DNA of 64,000 nucleotides. It comes from Synergistaceae bacterium. Its GTDB lineage: Bacteria; Synergistota; Synergistia; Synergistales; Aminobacteriaceae. The stretch is taken from the NCBI GenBank assembly GCA_017451025.1, contig JAFSSM010000050.1, positions 1-64,000 of the forward strand, given 5' to 3'. Numbering within the stretch: the stretch's first letter is position 1; each line of letters starts with the position of its first letter. The notes beneath the pieces were generated by a model. It did not search any database and had not been told where the DNA came from. It worked only from the letters and a program-made list of their open reading frames with translations. Both the position numbers and the translations under genes were made by a program. This document shows, one piece after another, positions 43,970 through 52,879 of this stretch.

Positions 43970-45895
43970 ATGAGCGACATCAAGAAATACGAGCCTCTGT
44001 GGGGTTCATGGTACGTCGATGATAACCCGTTGGGCGAGGGTTCATTCGGGAAGGTCTACAAGGTTCACAAGGAGGAGTTCGGGCGGCAGTATTACGCGGC
44101 GGTCAAGATAATATCCCTGCCTCAGAGCAAGGAGGACCTTAACCGTGCTAGGAGTGAGTTCAACGACGACGAGCCTTCCGTCCGGAGCTACTTCAAGGGA
44201 ATGGTCGATGACATAGTGCAGGAAATTGACCTGATGAGTATTTTTCGGGGAAATTCCAACGTAGTATCGCTTGAGGATCATGAAGTTGTGCCCAGAGGGG
44301 GCGATTCGGGGTGGGACTCGATAGGCTGGGATATTCTCATCAGGATGGAACTGCTCACGACACTTTCTGCCTACACGACGACTAAGAGCCTGACGATACA
44401 GGATGTTATGCAGATAGGCATAGACATATCCCACGCGCTGGAGCTTTGTGCGGTCAAGAAGGTAATACACCGGGACATCAAGCCTGACAATATTTTTGTG
44501 TCTGAGTACGGAGATTTCAAACTGGGAGATTTCGGAGTGGCACGGCACATTGAGCGGATGAACGCCGAGATGTCCAAGAAGGGAACGCCAACGTATATGG
44601 CACCGGAGATATACAACGGAGAGCAGTACGGTCCATCGGTTGACCTGTATTCGCTCGGAATAGTGATGTACCGTTACCTGAACAAGAACAGGACACCGTT
44701 TATGCCTCCTTTCCCCGAGCCGATAAAGCCTGAGGACAGAGAGAAGGCCTTATTGCGCAGAATGAGGGGCCAAGAAAAATTCCCGGACATTCCGGATATT
44801 CCGCCGGAACTGAATGATTTTGTGCTGAAAGCCTGTGCGTTCAACCCTGAGGACAGATTCAGGGACGCTACGGAGTTCCGGATGGAGCTTGAGAGAATCG
44901 CCGGAGTGAAGTCAAAGGCTCCGATTCAGGAAGTGCGTCCTGAGCCGGCAAGCAGGGACGGATCGAAGCGTCCCCGGGCAATGCGTCAGGAGGAGGACGA
45001 GCGAACGACCGGAGTGTTTATGCTGAGGCGCGAAGAAACCATAGCTGCCCCCCAGAACATAAAGCCCGAAGTTCCCGCAAAAATTATGAACCTGCTCTCA
45101 ATGCCCGGGGCTGTGTTTTCGGGACTGCTGACTCTGCTGTGCCTGTTCAGCGGCAGGGTACGCGATATAGTTTTCTCGATGCCGCTCTACGCAATGTGTG
45201 CGGCTCTCTGTGTGCTCACGTTCAAGCTGTCTGCACTGAATCTCGTAACTATCGTGTGGCTGGTGTGCTGGCTGGCATTTACGGCACTGATGAACTTTTC
45301 GGCGTTTGACTACTCGCTTCTGGCAATGACGCTAGGAATATTATGTGCTGAGGCTTTGCGCTCGCAGAGTCCTAAGTATAAACGTGCACTGAGCATAAGC
45401 CTCGTAATGTGCGCAATAGTAACCTGTGTACTGACCTGGCGGACTTCAGGAGCGTCAACCTCTCCGAACTTCAAGGCACTGGTAGCGGCATCATACGGTA
45501 TTCCTGCAATGCTGGTACTGTCTGCCGGGATTCTCATGCTGTCCCGCCGTGATGTCATTCCTGCCTTAGCCGGATTACAGACCGCTCCGCTTTTGGCGTA
45601 CGTTATGATGATTATTCTTGCGCTGTCTGGAAAATTTTCGCCCCAGCTCTTCAACATAGCGAATGCGTGTTTCGTGGGGTTTTCGCCCGAAAGATTTTCG
45701 TGGTGGAGGTATGGGCGGTTCTTGGGGCTGATAGTTCAGGTTATGGCGGCAGAATGTGTTGTGCTGGTTGCCTGTGCAAAAATGATGCCTGGTGATTTTC
45801 TGGAAGTGCTCGCGAACAAGAAGAGGGCATTGCTTGTGTTTGCGGCATGTATAGCCGTGATAGTGCTGATGATTTCGGGAGTAATGTGGCTGTGA
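43970..45895 (+). CDS. Membrane serine/threonine protein kinase
   Basis: 641 residues. Kinase domain 1-285 is complete: P-loop GEGSFGKVYKV, AAVKII, HRDIKPDNIFV, DFGVA, GTPTYMAPE and SLGIVMYRYL. A Pro/Arg/Glu linker (310-365) leads to at least nine hydrophobic segments (370-641) of no family I know, so the sensor part is integral to the membrane instead of being a PASTA ectodomain. Likely target: the locus FHA domain. The stop TGA overlaps the next GTG. Confidence 0.93.
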   Translation: MSDIKKYEPLWGSWYVDDNPLGEGSFGKVYKVHKEEFGRQYYAAVKIISLPQSKEDLNRARSEFNDDEPSVRSYFKGMVDDIVQEIDLMSIFRGNSNVVSLEDHEVVPRGGDSGWDSIGWDILIRMELLTTLSAYTTTKSLTIQDVMQIGIDISHALELCAVKKVIHRDIKPDNIFVSEYGDFKLGDFGVARHIERMNAEMSKKGTPTYMAPEIYNGEQYGPSVDLYSLGIVMYRYLNKNRTPFMPPFPEPIKPEDREKALLRRMRGQEKFPDIPDIPPELNDFVLKACAFNPEDRFRDATEFRMELERIAGVKSKAPIQEVRPEPASRDGSKRPRAMRQEEDERTTGVFMLRREETIAAPQNIKPEVPAKIMNLLSMPGAVFSGLLTLLCLFSGRVRDIVFSMPLYAMCAALCVLTFKLSALNLVTIVWLVCWLAFTALMNFSAFDYSLLAMTLGILCAEALRSQSPKYKRALSISLVMCAIVTCVLTWRTSGASTSPNFKALVAASYGIPAMLVLSAGILMLSRRDVIPALAGLQTAPLLAYVMMIILALSGKFSPQLFNIANACFVGFSPERFSWWRYGRFLGLIVQVMAAECVVLVACAKMMPGDFLEVLANKKRALLVFAACIAVIVLMISGVMWL

Positions 45896-47034
45896 GCAAA
45901 AAATTAGTGTTTGTGTCGAATTACTTCAACCATCACCAGAAAGCCCTTGCGGATGCATTTGTGAGGATTTACGGTGAGGATTACGCGTTCATAGCGATGA
46001 CACCGTTTAACGAGAAGCGTCTTGCGATAGGCTACAAGGACATGAATCAGACATCATATGTGTTAAGGGCTTACGAGAGTCCGGGAGCACTGGAAGAAGC
46101 CCGCAGGATGATTCTGGAGTCTGAGTGCGTGATAGCCGGGGGAATGCCGGTAAGTGTGGTATCCGAGCGGCTGAGGCAGGGAAAAATAACGTTTATGCAG
46201 AGCGAGCGTTTCTTCAAGGGTCCGTTCTGGAAGGATGCGGTGAGATTTGCGAAGTATTGGCGTTACAGCGGCGGGAGGGTTTACGCGCGAGACCCTCTCG
46301 CAAAATTTTACCTGCTGTGTGCGTCGGCATATGCGGCTTGGGACTATAACACCTGCGGGCTGTTCAAAGGGAAAGCTTATCGCTGGGGATATTTCCCTGA
46401 GCTGAAACAGTATGACGAAATACCCGGAAAGGTGAGGGGCAGAATAATTTGGGTTGGGCGTTTTCTGGACTGGAAGCACCCTGACTTGGCCGTGAAGATG
46501 GCGGCTCGGCTAAAGGCACAGCATAAGTCATTCAGCATGAAGATTATCGGTTCCGGAGAGATGCAGGAAGAATTGACCAGAATGATAGACGCTGAAAATG
46601 TGGCAGACTGTGTTGAACTGACTGGTGCTCTTCCTGTTGAAGAAGTACGTGGTGAAATGGAACGGGCTGAAATTTTTCTGTTCACGTCGGACAGAGGAGA
46701 AGGCTGGGGGGTTGTGCTGAACGAGGCGATGAACAGCTGGTGTGCGGTTGCAGCGAGCTGGCAGAGTGGATCTTCTCCGTACCTGGTGAGGAACGGACGG
46801 AACGGGATTATATTTCGCGGGCTTGATGCCTTGACGGAAAATGTTAGTGAGCTTCTTGATGATGAGGCTATGTGTGCGGAACTTGGGCGGAATGCCTACA
46901 GGAATATGCTTGATGTGTGGAGTGCTGAAGTAGCGGCGAACAGGTTTGTGGAGCTTGCGGAGGCACTGAAAGGGAGTGATGGAGCTGTGAGGCTTTGGGA
47001 GGACGGGCCTTGCAGTGTTGCACCAGTGATATAG
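45892..47034 (+). CDS. GT4-type glycosyltransferase
   Basis: 380 residues from a GTG that overlaps the kinase stop. The C-terminal Rossmann half has the usual GT-B signs: IIWVGRFLDWKHPDLAVK, MKIIGSGEMQEEL, CVELTGALPVEEV and the E-x7-E motif in SDRGEGWGVVLNEAMN, which binds the nucleotide sugar. It moves a sugar onto an unknown acceptor (LPS, capsule or protein). The coupling to the kinase suggests it belongs to the locus, and it could glycosylate an envelope part. Confidence 0.88.
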   Translation: MSKKLVFVSNYFNHHQKALADAFVRIYGEDYAFIAMTPFNEKRLAIGYKDMNQTSYVLRAYESPGALEEARRMILESECVIAGGMPVSVVSERLRQGKITFMQSERFFKGPFWKDAVRFAKYWRYSGGRVYARDPLAKFYLLCASAYAAWDYNTCGLFKGKAYRWGYFPELKQYDEIPGKVRGRIIWVGRFLDWKHPDLAVKMAARLKAQHKSFSMKIIGSGEMQEELTRMIDAENVADCVELTGALPVEEVRGEMERAEIFLFTSDRGEGWGVVLNEAMNSWCAVAASWQSGSSPYLVRNGRNGIIFRGLDALTENVSELLDDEAMCAELGRNAYRNMLDVWSAEVAANRFVELAEALKGSDGAVRLWEDGPCSVAPVI

Positions 47035-47058
47035 CTATATTTGAAGGAGGTTATGAAA

Positions 47059-47388
47059 ATGAACGACGAGCCAAAATTTGAGTTTAATGGTATGCTGTTC
47101 ACATGGGATGACAGTAAAGCCGCAGCTAATTGGCGAAAGCACAAAATAACTTTTAGGCGAGCGGCTGAAGTCTTCAGTGATGAATATGCTATTGATATTT
47201 GGGACTTGGGGCACAATGAGGATGAAGATAGACGCAGTATAATAGGCCGGACGACAGTAGCCAGCATATTATTTGTGGTATATGTTGAACGCATCACGCA
47301 GGACAGTAGAGATGTTTATCGTATTATTTCTGCACGTCCTGCAGACAGAAGGGAGGTGAAAGACTATGAGCTTGGAACATCCAGGTGA
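47059..47388 (+). CDS. brnT: BrnT-family toxin
   Basis: 109 residues; start at the ATG at 47059, 8 nt after AAGGAGG (an ATG at 47053 is too close). Typical BrnT pattern: FTWDDSKAAANWRKHKITF, EVFSDEYAIDIWD, RRSIIGRT and YRIISARPADRREVKDYE, an RNase fold of the RelE type with the catalytic basic residues near the end. It would cut mRNA under stress. It overlaps the antitoxin-like gene by 23 nt. Confidence 0.88.
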   Translation: MNDEPKFEFNGMLFTWDDSKAAANWRKHKITFRRAAEVFSDEYAIDIWDLGHNEDEDRRSIIGRTTVASILFVVYVERITQDSRDVYRIISARPADRREVKDYELGTSR

Positions 47389-47560
47389 ATACCCGCCGAC
47401 TCTTGAGGAAGAACTGGAGGCTTTGAGGTCCATTCGCGAAGAGGATATCGATTATTCAGACATTCCGCCGATGAGTGATAACGTCATCATTACTCCGTTT
47501 AGGGAAATCCGCAGACGCAGACAAGAAATGCGAAACGCACAGAAAGCAGCGGCACTCTGA
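47366..47560 (+). CDS. BrnA-like antitoxin, short form
   Basis: 64 residues. EEDIDYSDIPPMSDN matches the stretch that starts BrnA antitoxins, but the ribbon-helix-helix DNA-binding end of full BrnA is missing; the protein ends in a basic helix (REIRRRRQEMRNAQ). It may neutralise BrnT without repressing the operon, or use the basic tail instead. Overlap with brnT implies coupled translation. Confidence 0.7.
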   Translation: MSLEHPGEYPPTLEEELEALRSIREEDIDYSDIPPMSDNVIITPFREIRRRRQEMRNAQKAAAL

Positions 47561-47601
47561 TATAATTACAGGCATCCCAAACGAAAAAGAGGTACATACA
47601 C

Positions 47602-48498
47602 ATGAAAATCGGATTTATCGGACTCGGAATTATGGGCCGCCCCATGGCCAAAAACCTCATCAAAGCCGGACACGAACTCAGAGTCTATGACATGAACAAG
47701 ACAGTCGTAGATGACGTTGTAGCCTTCGGCAAGGGGAAAGCTGCCGCCGCCGCAAACGCAGTAGATGCCGCAAAAGGTGCTGAGCTCGTATTAACCATGC
47801 TTCCCAATTCTCCCCACGTGAAGAGCGTAATGCTGGAAGACGACAAAGTTGCTGACCACATGGAGAAGGGCGCAGCGTTTATCGACATGTCCTCAATCAA
47901 CCCGATAGCCAGCCGCGAAATCGCAGACGCTCTCGCCAAAAAGGGGATCGACATGCTTGACGCACCGGTCAGCGGCGGAGAACCGAAAGCAATTGACGGC
48001 ACACTCAGCTTCATGGTTGGCGGCAAAAAGGAAGTCTTCGCGAAATTCGAGCCTATCCTTAAAGCAATGGGTTCAAGCGTAGTCCTGTGCGGAGACATCG
48101 GAGCAGGCAATGTAACAAAACTCTGCAACCAGATCGTCGTCGCAGTGAACATTGCGGCAGTCAGCGAAGCACTCATGCTCGGCAAAAAAGCCGGAGTTAA
48201 TCCCGAAGCAATCTATCAGGCAATCAGGGGCGGACTTGCAGGTTCAACGGTCATGGACGCAAAAGCTCCGATGATCATGGACCGCAACTTCAAGCCCGGC
48301 TTCAAGATTGACCTTCACATCAAGGACCTCAACAATGTATTCGACGCGGCAAAGGCCGTAGACTCTCCTACTCCGCTTACCGCTCAGGTGTTCGAGATGA
48401 TGAAGATTCTCCACAATGACGGCAAGGGACAGAACGACCACAGCGCACTTGCACTTGTCTACGAGAAGATGGCTAACACGGAGATTACACGCGGCTAA
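47602..48498 (+). CDS. garR: 2-hydroxy-3-oxopropionate (tartronate semialdehyde) reductase
   Basis: A 298-residue beta-hydroxyacid dehydrogenase. NAD(P) site GFIGLGIMGRPMAKNL (residues 4-19), substrate site DAPVSGGEPKAIDGTL (about 120-135), catalytic Lys in GAGNVTKLCNQ (about 171). It reduces tartronate semialdehyde to glycerate, a step in glucarate/galactarate use; this suits gudD at 10990. A closely related 3-hydroxyisobutyrate dehydrogenase role cannot be excluded. A TATAAT at 47561-47566 directly after the antitoxin gene may be its -10. Confidence 0.88.
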   Translation: MKIGFIGLGIMGRPMAKNLIKAGHELRVYDMNKTVVDDVVAFGKGKAAAAANAVDAAKGAELVLTMLPNSPHVKSVMLEDDKVADHMEKGAAFIDMSSINPIASREIADALAKKGIDMLDAPVSGGEPKAIDGTLSFMVGGKKEVFAKFEPILKAMGSSVVLCGDIGAGNVTKLCNQIVVAVNIAAVSEALMLGKKAGVNPEAIYQAIRGGLAGSTVMDAKAPMIMDRNFKPGFKIDLHIKDLNNVFDAAKAVDSPTPLTAQVFEMMKILHNDGKGQNDHSALALVYEKMANTEITRG

Positions 48499-48531
48499 CC
48501 CGCAAAATTTTCACATTAGGCGCATATACTT

Positions 48532-48570
48532 GACCCTGTGATGTTAGTGTACAATTCACTTCACAGGGTC
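48532..48570 (+). terminator. Strong hairpin between garR and tolC-like gene
   Basis: GACCCTGTGA (48532-48541) pairs perfectly with TCACAGGGTC (48561-48570); an inner AGTG/CACT pair extends it. TAATTTTATTTT follows. It may end garR or act in the 5' leader of the efflux operon, since the TolC start is only 27 nt on. Confidence 0.75.
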
Positions 48571-48597
48571 TAATTTTATTTTCAGGAGTTTTTCTCA

Positions 48598-49902
48598 ATG
48601 CGCAAATTCTCTATAATGCTGTTATTCTTTCTGCTGTTTACACACAGCTCGTTTGCTCAGGACATTTCCGGCTTGTCTCTCGAAGAATGCCTGACACTCG
48701 CACTGCTCAACCACCCTTCGCTGACGAAATCGCAGGCTTCCGTCAAAGATGTTGCCGCCCAGCTCGACGCACTCAGAGCCAACGACAGAATCAGCATCAG
48801 CCTGACAGGTTCGGTGAATTACGACGGAGATTATGAGGACTGGGACAGCCGTTATCACAGTGAATCGCTCAGAATTTCCGCGACTAAGCTGTTATACGAC
48901 ACCGGCCGCAACAGACTCCAGAAGGCAATCCGCACCGAGAGCCTTAACGGTGCACACGAGACTCTGCGCAACACAATGGTCAGCGTCGCCGCGAACGCAA
49001 AGCGGGCATATTACGACCTGGTGCTGAAATTCCTGAACAGGGACGTTGAGCGCGAAAAGGTCAACAACCTCGAGGAACACCTCAAGAATGCTCAAGGTCT
49101 ATACGATGTTGGCAATGTATCATTTATCGAGGTAACGAAGGCTCAGGCTGATGCAGCAAGTGCCCGTGTCTCGCTCATGAAGGCCGAAAACGATATACTG
49201 CTCTCACAGGAAGCCCTGCGTGTCGCAATGGGTACGGACATCGCCGGACCGTTCGATATTCTCCTCTCCACTGAGCTGCTGCTTCCTCAGCCAGCCGACG
49301 ACGTGAACATTCTTATTGCCTCTGCGCTGAATGACAGGCCGGACTACAAGAAACTGCTTCACGATGTCAAAGGCAGCGAGTTAGCAGTCAAGAACGCCGC
49401 ACGAGCAAATTCACCGACCATCAACGGCACTCTCAGTTCAACGTTCTCGAACCGTGAAGGAAGTTCCTCAACAGAGGATTATGCTGCAGGAATCAGCATC
49501 AACGTACCGGTTTCCGACGGAGGGGCGACAAAAGCAGGAATTGCTTCTGCACGTGCACAGCTCGAGTCCGTAAATGCTGACGTTGAAGCCTTGCGGCAGA
49601 ACATCACATATTCAGTAAGGAGTGCGGCGTTATCCCTGACCAACGCAACGGACAGGGTACGTTCTGCTGAGGCGACGGTGAAGTACGCAGAGGAGAATCT
49701 CACTCTAGCACAGGGACGCTACGAAGTCGGAGTTGGTGAGCCTCTTGAACTCAGCGATGCGGTTTCGACGCTGGCAAGTTCACGCTACACTTACTATCAG
49801 GCACTCTATGACGCACAGACAGCAAGGGCAAATCTCGACGAGGCACTTGGCCACTTGCCGCCGGAAATTGAGGGGAGGATTCAGGATTGGGAAGCGCAAT
49901 AG
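48598..49902 (+). CDS. TolC-family outer-membrane efflux protein
   Basis: 434 residues with a signal peptide ending at SSFAQ. Two repeated outer membrane efflux halves with long helices (LSLEECLTLALLNHPSL... and AGISINVPVSDGGATKAGI). It forms the trimeric channel across the outer membrane and periplasm and directly supports a diderm host. First gene of an operon with a MacA-type adaptor and an ABC ATPase; the PHP gene overlaps its end by 16 nt. Confidence 0.93.
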   Translation: MRKFSIMLLFFLLFTHSSFAQDISGLSLEECLTLALLNHPSLTKSQASVKDVAAQLDALRANDRISISLTGSVNYDGDYEDWDSRYHSESLRISATKLLYDTGRNRLQKAIRTESLNGAHETLRNTMVSVAANAKRAYYDLVLKFLNRDVEREKVNNLEEHLKNAQGLYDVGNVSFIEVTKAQADAASARVSLMKAENDILLSQEALRVAMGTDIAGPFDILLSTELLLPQPADDVNILIASALNDRPDYKKLLHDVKGSELAVKNAARANSPTINGTLSSTFSNREGSSSTEDYAAGISINVPVSDGGATKAGIASARAQLESVNADVEALRQNITYSVRSAALSLTNATDRVRSAEATVKYAEENLTLAQGRYEVGVGEPLELSDAVSTLASSRYTYYQALYDAQTARANLDEALGHLPPEIEGRIQDWEAQ

Positions 49903-50741
49903 ACCTGCACATTCACACTACAGCGTCGGACGGAACTGACAGCCCGCGCGAATTGCTCTGGAATATTCAGAAGGCAGGGGTAAATATTTTCGCAATAACT
50001 GACCACGACACGATAAAGGGAGTGCTCGAGATGAAGAAGATTATTCCTGCGGGAATGCGCTTCATTCAGGGAATAGAGTTTTCGTGCAGGACGAAGTCGG
50101 GCAGCAAATGCCACATACTTGGTCTGAATTACGACGAACATAACGTGATGTTTCAGGACGCAATCAGGACAGGCGACAATCTCCGGCATCAAAAGTTCTT
50201 CAAGAGAATCGAGACTCTGCGCTCTGAGTTCGGGATAACGTTTACTGACGACGAAATAGACTCTCTCCTGAAAATTCCAAGCGTCGGAAAACCGCACATT
50301 GCGAACATGATAGTGATGAAGGGTTTGGCTTCTGACAGGCAGGACGCAATCACCAGGTATATTGACCGGTGCAGAACAGGCGTTGACAGGATAGACGCGG
50401 AACAGGCTGTACGTGCAATTCTCTCTGCCGGAGGAATCCCGGTGTGGGCACATCCTCTTGGCGGCGAGGGCGAACCGGAACTTCCCGAGCACAAGTTCAG
50501 GGTATTATTGGGTGAGCTTGTGGGTTATGGCCTCAAGGGGTTAGAGTGCTGGTACTCAAAATATCCTCAGGTGAAATGCAGAATGCTCGTTAGGTGGGCG
50601 GAAAGGAACGGTCTGTGTATTTCCGGCGGGAGCGACTATCACGGCACAAACAAGTCAATTCCGCTCGGAAAACTCAACTCCGAAAACATAAACGTAGATT
50701 CAGGAATGCTTAACATACTTAGAAAGATTCAGGGAGCGTGA
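49887..50741 (+). CDS. PHP-domain phosphoesterase
   Basis: 284 residues from a TTG at 49887 with GAGGGGAGGA 7 nt upstream, inside the tolC-like gene. All metal ligands of the PHP fold are present: DLHIHTTASDG, ITDHDT, GIEFSC, KPHIAN, WAHPLGG and SGGSDYHG. It resembles YciV/RNase AM enzymes that act on 3',5'-bisphosphates or 5' RNA ends. Its place inside an efflux operon is unusual and may be chance co-transcription. Confidence 0.92.
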   Translation: MGSAIDLHIHTTASDGTDSPRELLWNIQKAGVNIFAITDHDTIKGVLEMKKIIPAGMRFIQGIEFSCRTKSGSKCHILGLNYDEHNVMFQDAIRTGDNLRHQKFFKRIETLRSEFGITFTDDEIDSLLKIPSVGKPHIANMIVMKGLASDRQDAITRYIDRCRTGVDRIDAEQAVRAILSAGGIPVWAHPLGGEGEPELPEHKFRVLLGELVGYGLKGLECWYSKYPQVKCRMLVRWAERNGLCISGGSDYHGTNKSIPLGKLNSENINVDSGMLNILRKIQGA

Positions 50742-50745
50742 AAAC

Positions 50746-52071
50746 ATGATAGCAGGACTCAAGAAATTATTATTGCTGGCGATATTTGCGGGAATAGGCT
50801 ACGGAGCATATTACTTTTTCTTCCACGAAGAGCCGGTAACTTACGGGCTGACCACTTCAAAGATTGACAGGGGCGACATAGTCTCGACGGTAACAGCAAC
50901 AGGAGAACTCAACGCAATAAACGTAATCGAGGTAGGTACTCAGGTTTCAGGGATAATTCAGGAGATATACGCGGACTTCAATTCGCAGGTCAGAGCGGGA
51001 CAGTTAATCGCATTGATTGACCCCTCAGTTCTGCAGCTTACCTTGAAGGAATCGGAGGCCAGCCTTGCGGTGTATCAGGCCAGCGTAGCGAGCGCACAGG
51101 CTTCACTTGCTGACGCACAGAGGCAGCTGGCACGCAACAAGGAATTGCTCTCGAAGAAGCTAATAGCCCGCAGTACCGTAGACACCAGCGAGACCGACGT
51201 AGCCATGAAGAAGGCAGCACTGCAGGAAGCCAGATCCCGGGTAGTTCAGGGCCGGGCCGCCGTAGAACGCGCACGCACCAACCTGAATTACACGCGCATA
51301 ACTTCACCTGTGAACGGTGTGGTGATTGACCGTCAGGTTGACGCAGGCCAGACCGTAGCATCGGGCTACCAGACACCGACACTGTTTAAGGTTGCGGAGG
51401 ACTTGACGCGGATGCAGATTGAGACTCAGGTTGACGAGGCAGACATAGGTACAGTAGCAGAAGGACAGGACGTAACTTTCAGGGTAGATGCATTTCCTGA
51501 CGAGGTATTTGCGGGAAAAGTAGTGCAGGTGAGGATTGCGCCGAGCACCAGCAATAACGTTGTAACGTACACGGTGATAATTCACGTCGATAATCCAGAA
51601 CTGAAGCTGAAGCCGGGAATGACAGCAAACGTTTCGATTGAGACAGCCCGCGCAAATAATGTGCTGAGAATTCCTGTAGCCGCATTGAGGTTCACGCCGC
51701 CTGAGGCACTGCTGAACACAATATCGTTCGACAAAAGCGTATTGATGCAGAAAAAGACGCTGAACACCGGGCTTGTCTGGCCCGCACGAGGGGATATGCT
51801 CATGCCGCCGGTACAGGTCGTAACGGGAATATCCGACAACAAATGGGTACAGCTTATCTCTGAGAAGGCGACAGCCCAGAGACCGCCAAGGCCGGAAGGA
51901 GCACAGCCGAGACCTTCACAGCAGAATCAGGGTCAGCCTCAAGGAACGAGAAGTCTTTTGCGTGAGGATACGGAACTTGTCGTCAATGCTCAGGCCGGAG
52001 CTACGACAGGCAGGACGACGCAGGGAGGTCTTTTAGGTACGCCGAGAAGAGGCGGAGGCGGGCCGAGATAA
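50746..52071 (+). CDS. MacA/HlyD-type periplasmic adaptor protein
   Basis: 441 residues. An N-terminal membrane anchor (9-25) is followed by the lipoyl half motif VEVGTQVSGIIQEIYADFNSQV, a long coiled-coil hairpin (about 100-190), the returning lipoyl half (RITSPVNGVVIDRQVDAGQTV) and beta-barrel domains. The last 65 residues are Pro/Gln/Arg/Gly rich. It bridges inner-membrane ABC pump and TolC. The stop overlaps the ATPase start (TAATG). Confidence 0.93.
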   Translation: MIAGLKKLLLLAIFAGIGYGAYYFFFHEEPVTYGLTTSKIDRGDIVSTVTATGELNAINVIEVGTQVSGIIQEIYADFNSQVRAGQLIALIDPSVLQLTLKESEASLAVYQASVASAQASLADAQRQLARNKELLSKKLIARSTVDTSETDVAMKKAALQEARSRVVQGRAAVERARTNLNYTRITSPVNGVVIDRQVDAGQTVASGYQTPTLFKVAEDLTRMQIETQVDEADIGTVAEGQDVTFRVDAFPDEVFAGKVVQVRIAPSTSNNVVTYTVIIHVDNPELKLKPGMTANVSIETARANNVLRIPVAALRFTPPEALLNTISFDKSVLMQKKTLNTGLVWPARGDMLMPPVQVVTGISDNKWVQLISEKATAQRPPRPEGAQPRPSQQNQGQPQGTRSLLREDTELVVNAQAGATTGRTTQGGLLGTPRRGGGGPR

Positions 52072-52787
52072 TGAGCATAATCGAAGTCAGGGATTTGACG
52101 AAAATCTACAAGACCGGCGATATTGAGCTTCATGCTCTTGACGGAGTGAGCTTCAAGATTGAGCGCGGAGAGTTTGTGTGCGTAATGGGGCCTTCTGGTT
52201 CTGGCAAGTCCACGATGATGAATATTCTGGGGTGTCTGGATGTTCCGACTTCGGGGCATTACGAACTTGACGGAGTGAACGTGAAAAATCAGAGTAAGGC
52301 GGAATTAGCGGACATACGCAACCAGAAATTGGGCTTTGTGTTTCAGGGGTTTAACCTGCTGCCGAAGGTTGACGCTGTAGAGAACGTGGAACTGCCGTTG
52401 CTGTATCGCGGGGTTGGCGGTTCAGCCAGAAGGAAGGCGGCGGTGAAGGCACTGGAGCGTGTTGGTCTGGGCGAGAGATTGCACCACCGTCCTGCGCAGA
52501 TGTCGGGAGGTCAGCAGCAGCGTGTTGCGATTGCGCGGGCGATTGTTGGTGAGGCACCGATAATTCTTGCTGATGAGCCTACCGGGAATCTGGACACAAA
52601 GACTACGGTTGAGATAATGAATATCTTCACGGCACTGCACAAGCAGGGAATTACGGTGATACTGGTTACGCACGAACCTGAGATAGCGACATGGAGCGAG
52701 AGGGTACTGCGTTTCCGGGACGGGAAGCTGATTGCGGATGAGGCTGCTCCGAAGATGGAGGACTTGGACTCTGAGGCGAAACGATAG
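52071..52787 (+). CDS. MacB/LolD-type ABC ATPase without a permease
   Basis: A 238-residue ABC ATPase: Walker A MGPSGSGKST, signature MSGGQQQRVAIARA, Walker B IILADEPTGNLD, switch His in LVTHEP. In MacB this domain is fused to an FtsX-type membrane part; here the chain stops after the ATPase and no permease gene follows before the terminator at 52798. The partner permease must be encoded elsewhere or has been lost. Confidence 0.94.
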   Translation: MSIIEVRDLTKIYKTGDIELHALDGVSFKIERGEFVCVMGPSGSGKSTMMNILGCLDVPTSGHYELDGVNVKNQSKAELADIRNQKLGFVFQGFNLLPKVDAVENVELPLLYRGVGGSARRKAAVKALERVGLGERLHHRPAQMSGGQQQRVAIARAIVGEAPIILADEPTGNLDTKTTVEIMNIFTALHKQGITVILVTHEPEIATWSERVLRFRDGKLIADEAAPKMEDLDSEAKR

Positions 52788-52797
52788 ATTGGAAGCG

Positions 52798-52837
52798 AAA
52801 ATCCCCCTGAGTCTTTATTGGCTTAGGGGGATTTTTT
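52798..52837 (+). terminator. Intrinsic terminator of the efflux operon
   Basis: AAAATCCCCCTGAG pairs with CTTAGGGGGATTTT (one G-U) around a 10-nt loop, ending in six T. It is the clear end of the operon. Confidence 0.95.
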
Positions 52838-52879
52838 GTGTGCTTACGAGTTCAGAAAGCCGACGTAAAAGGCAGGGAA

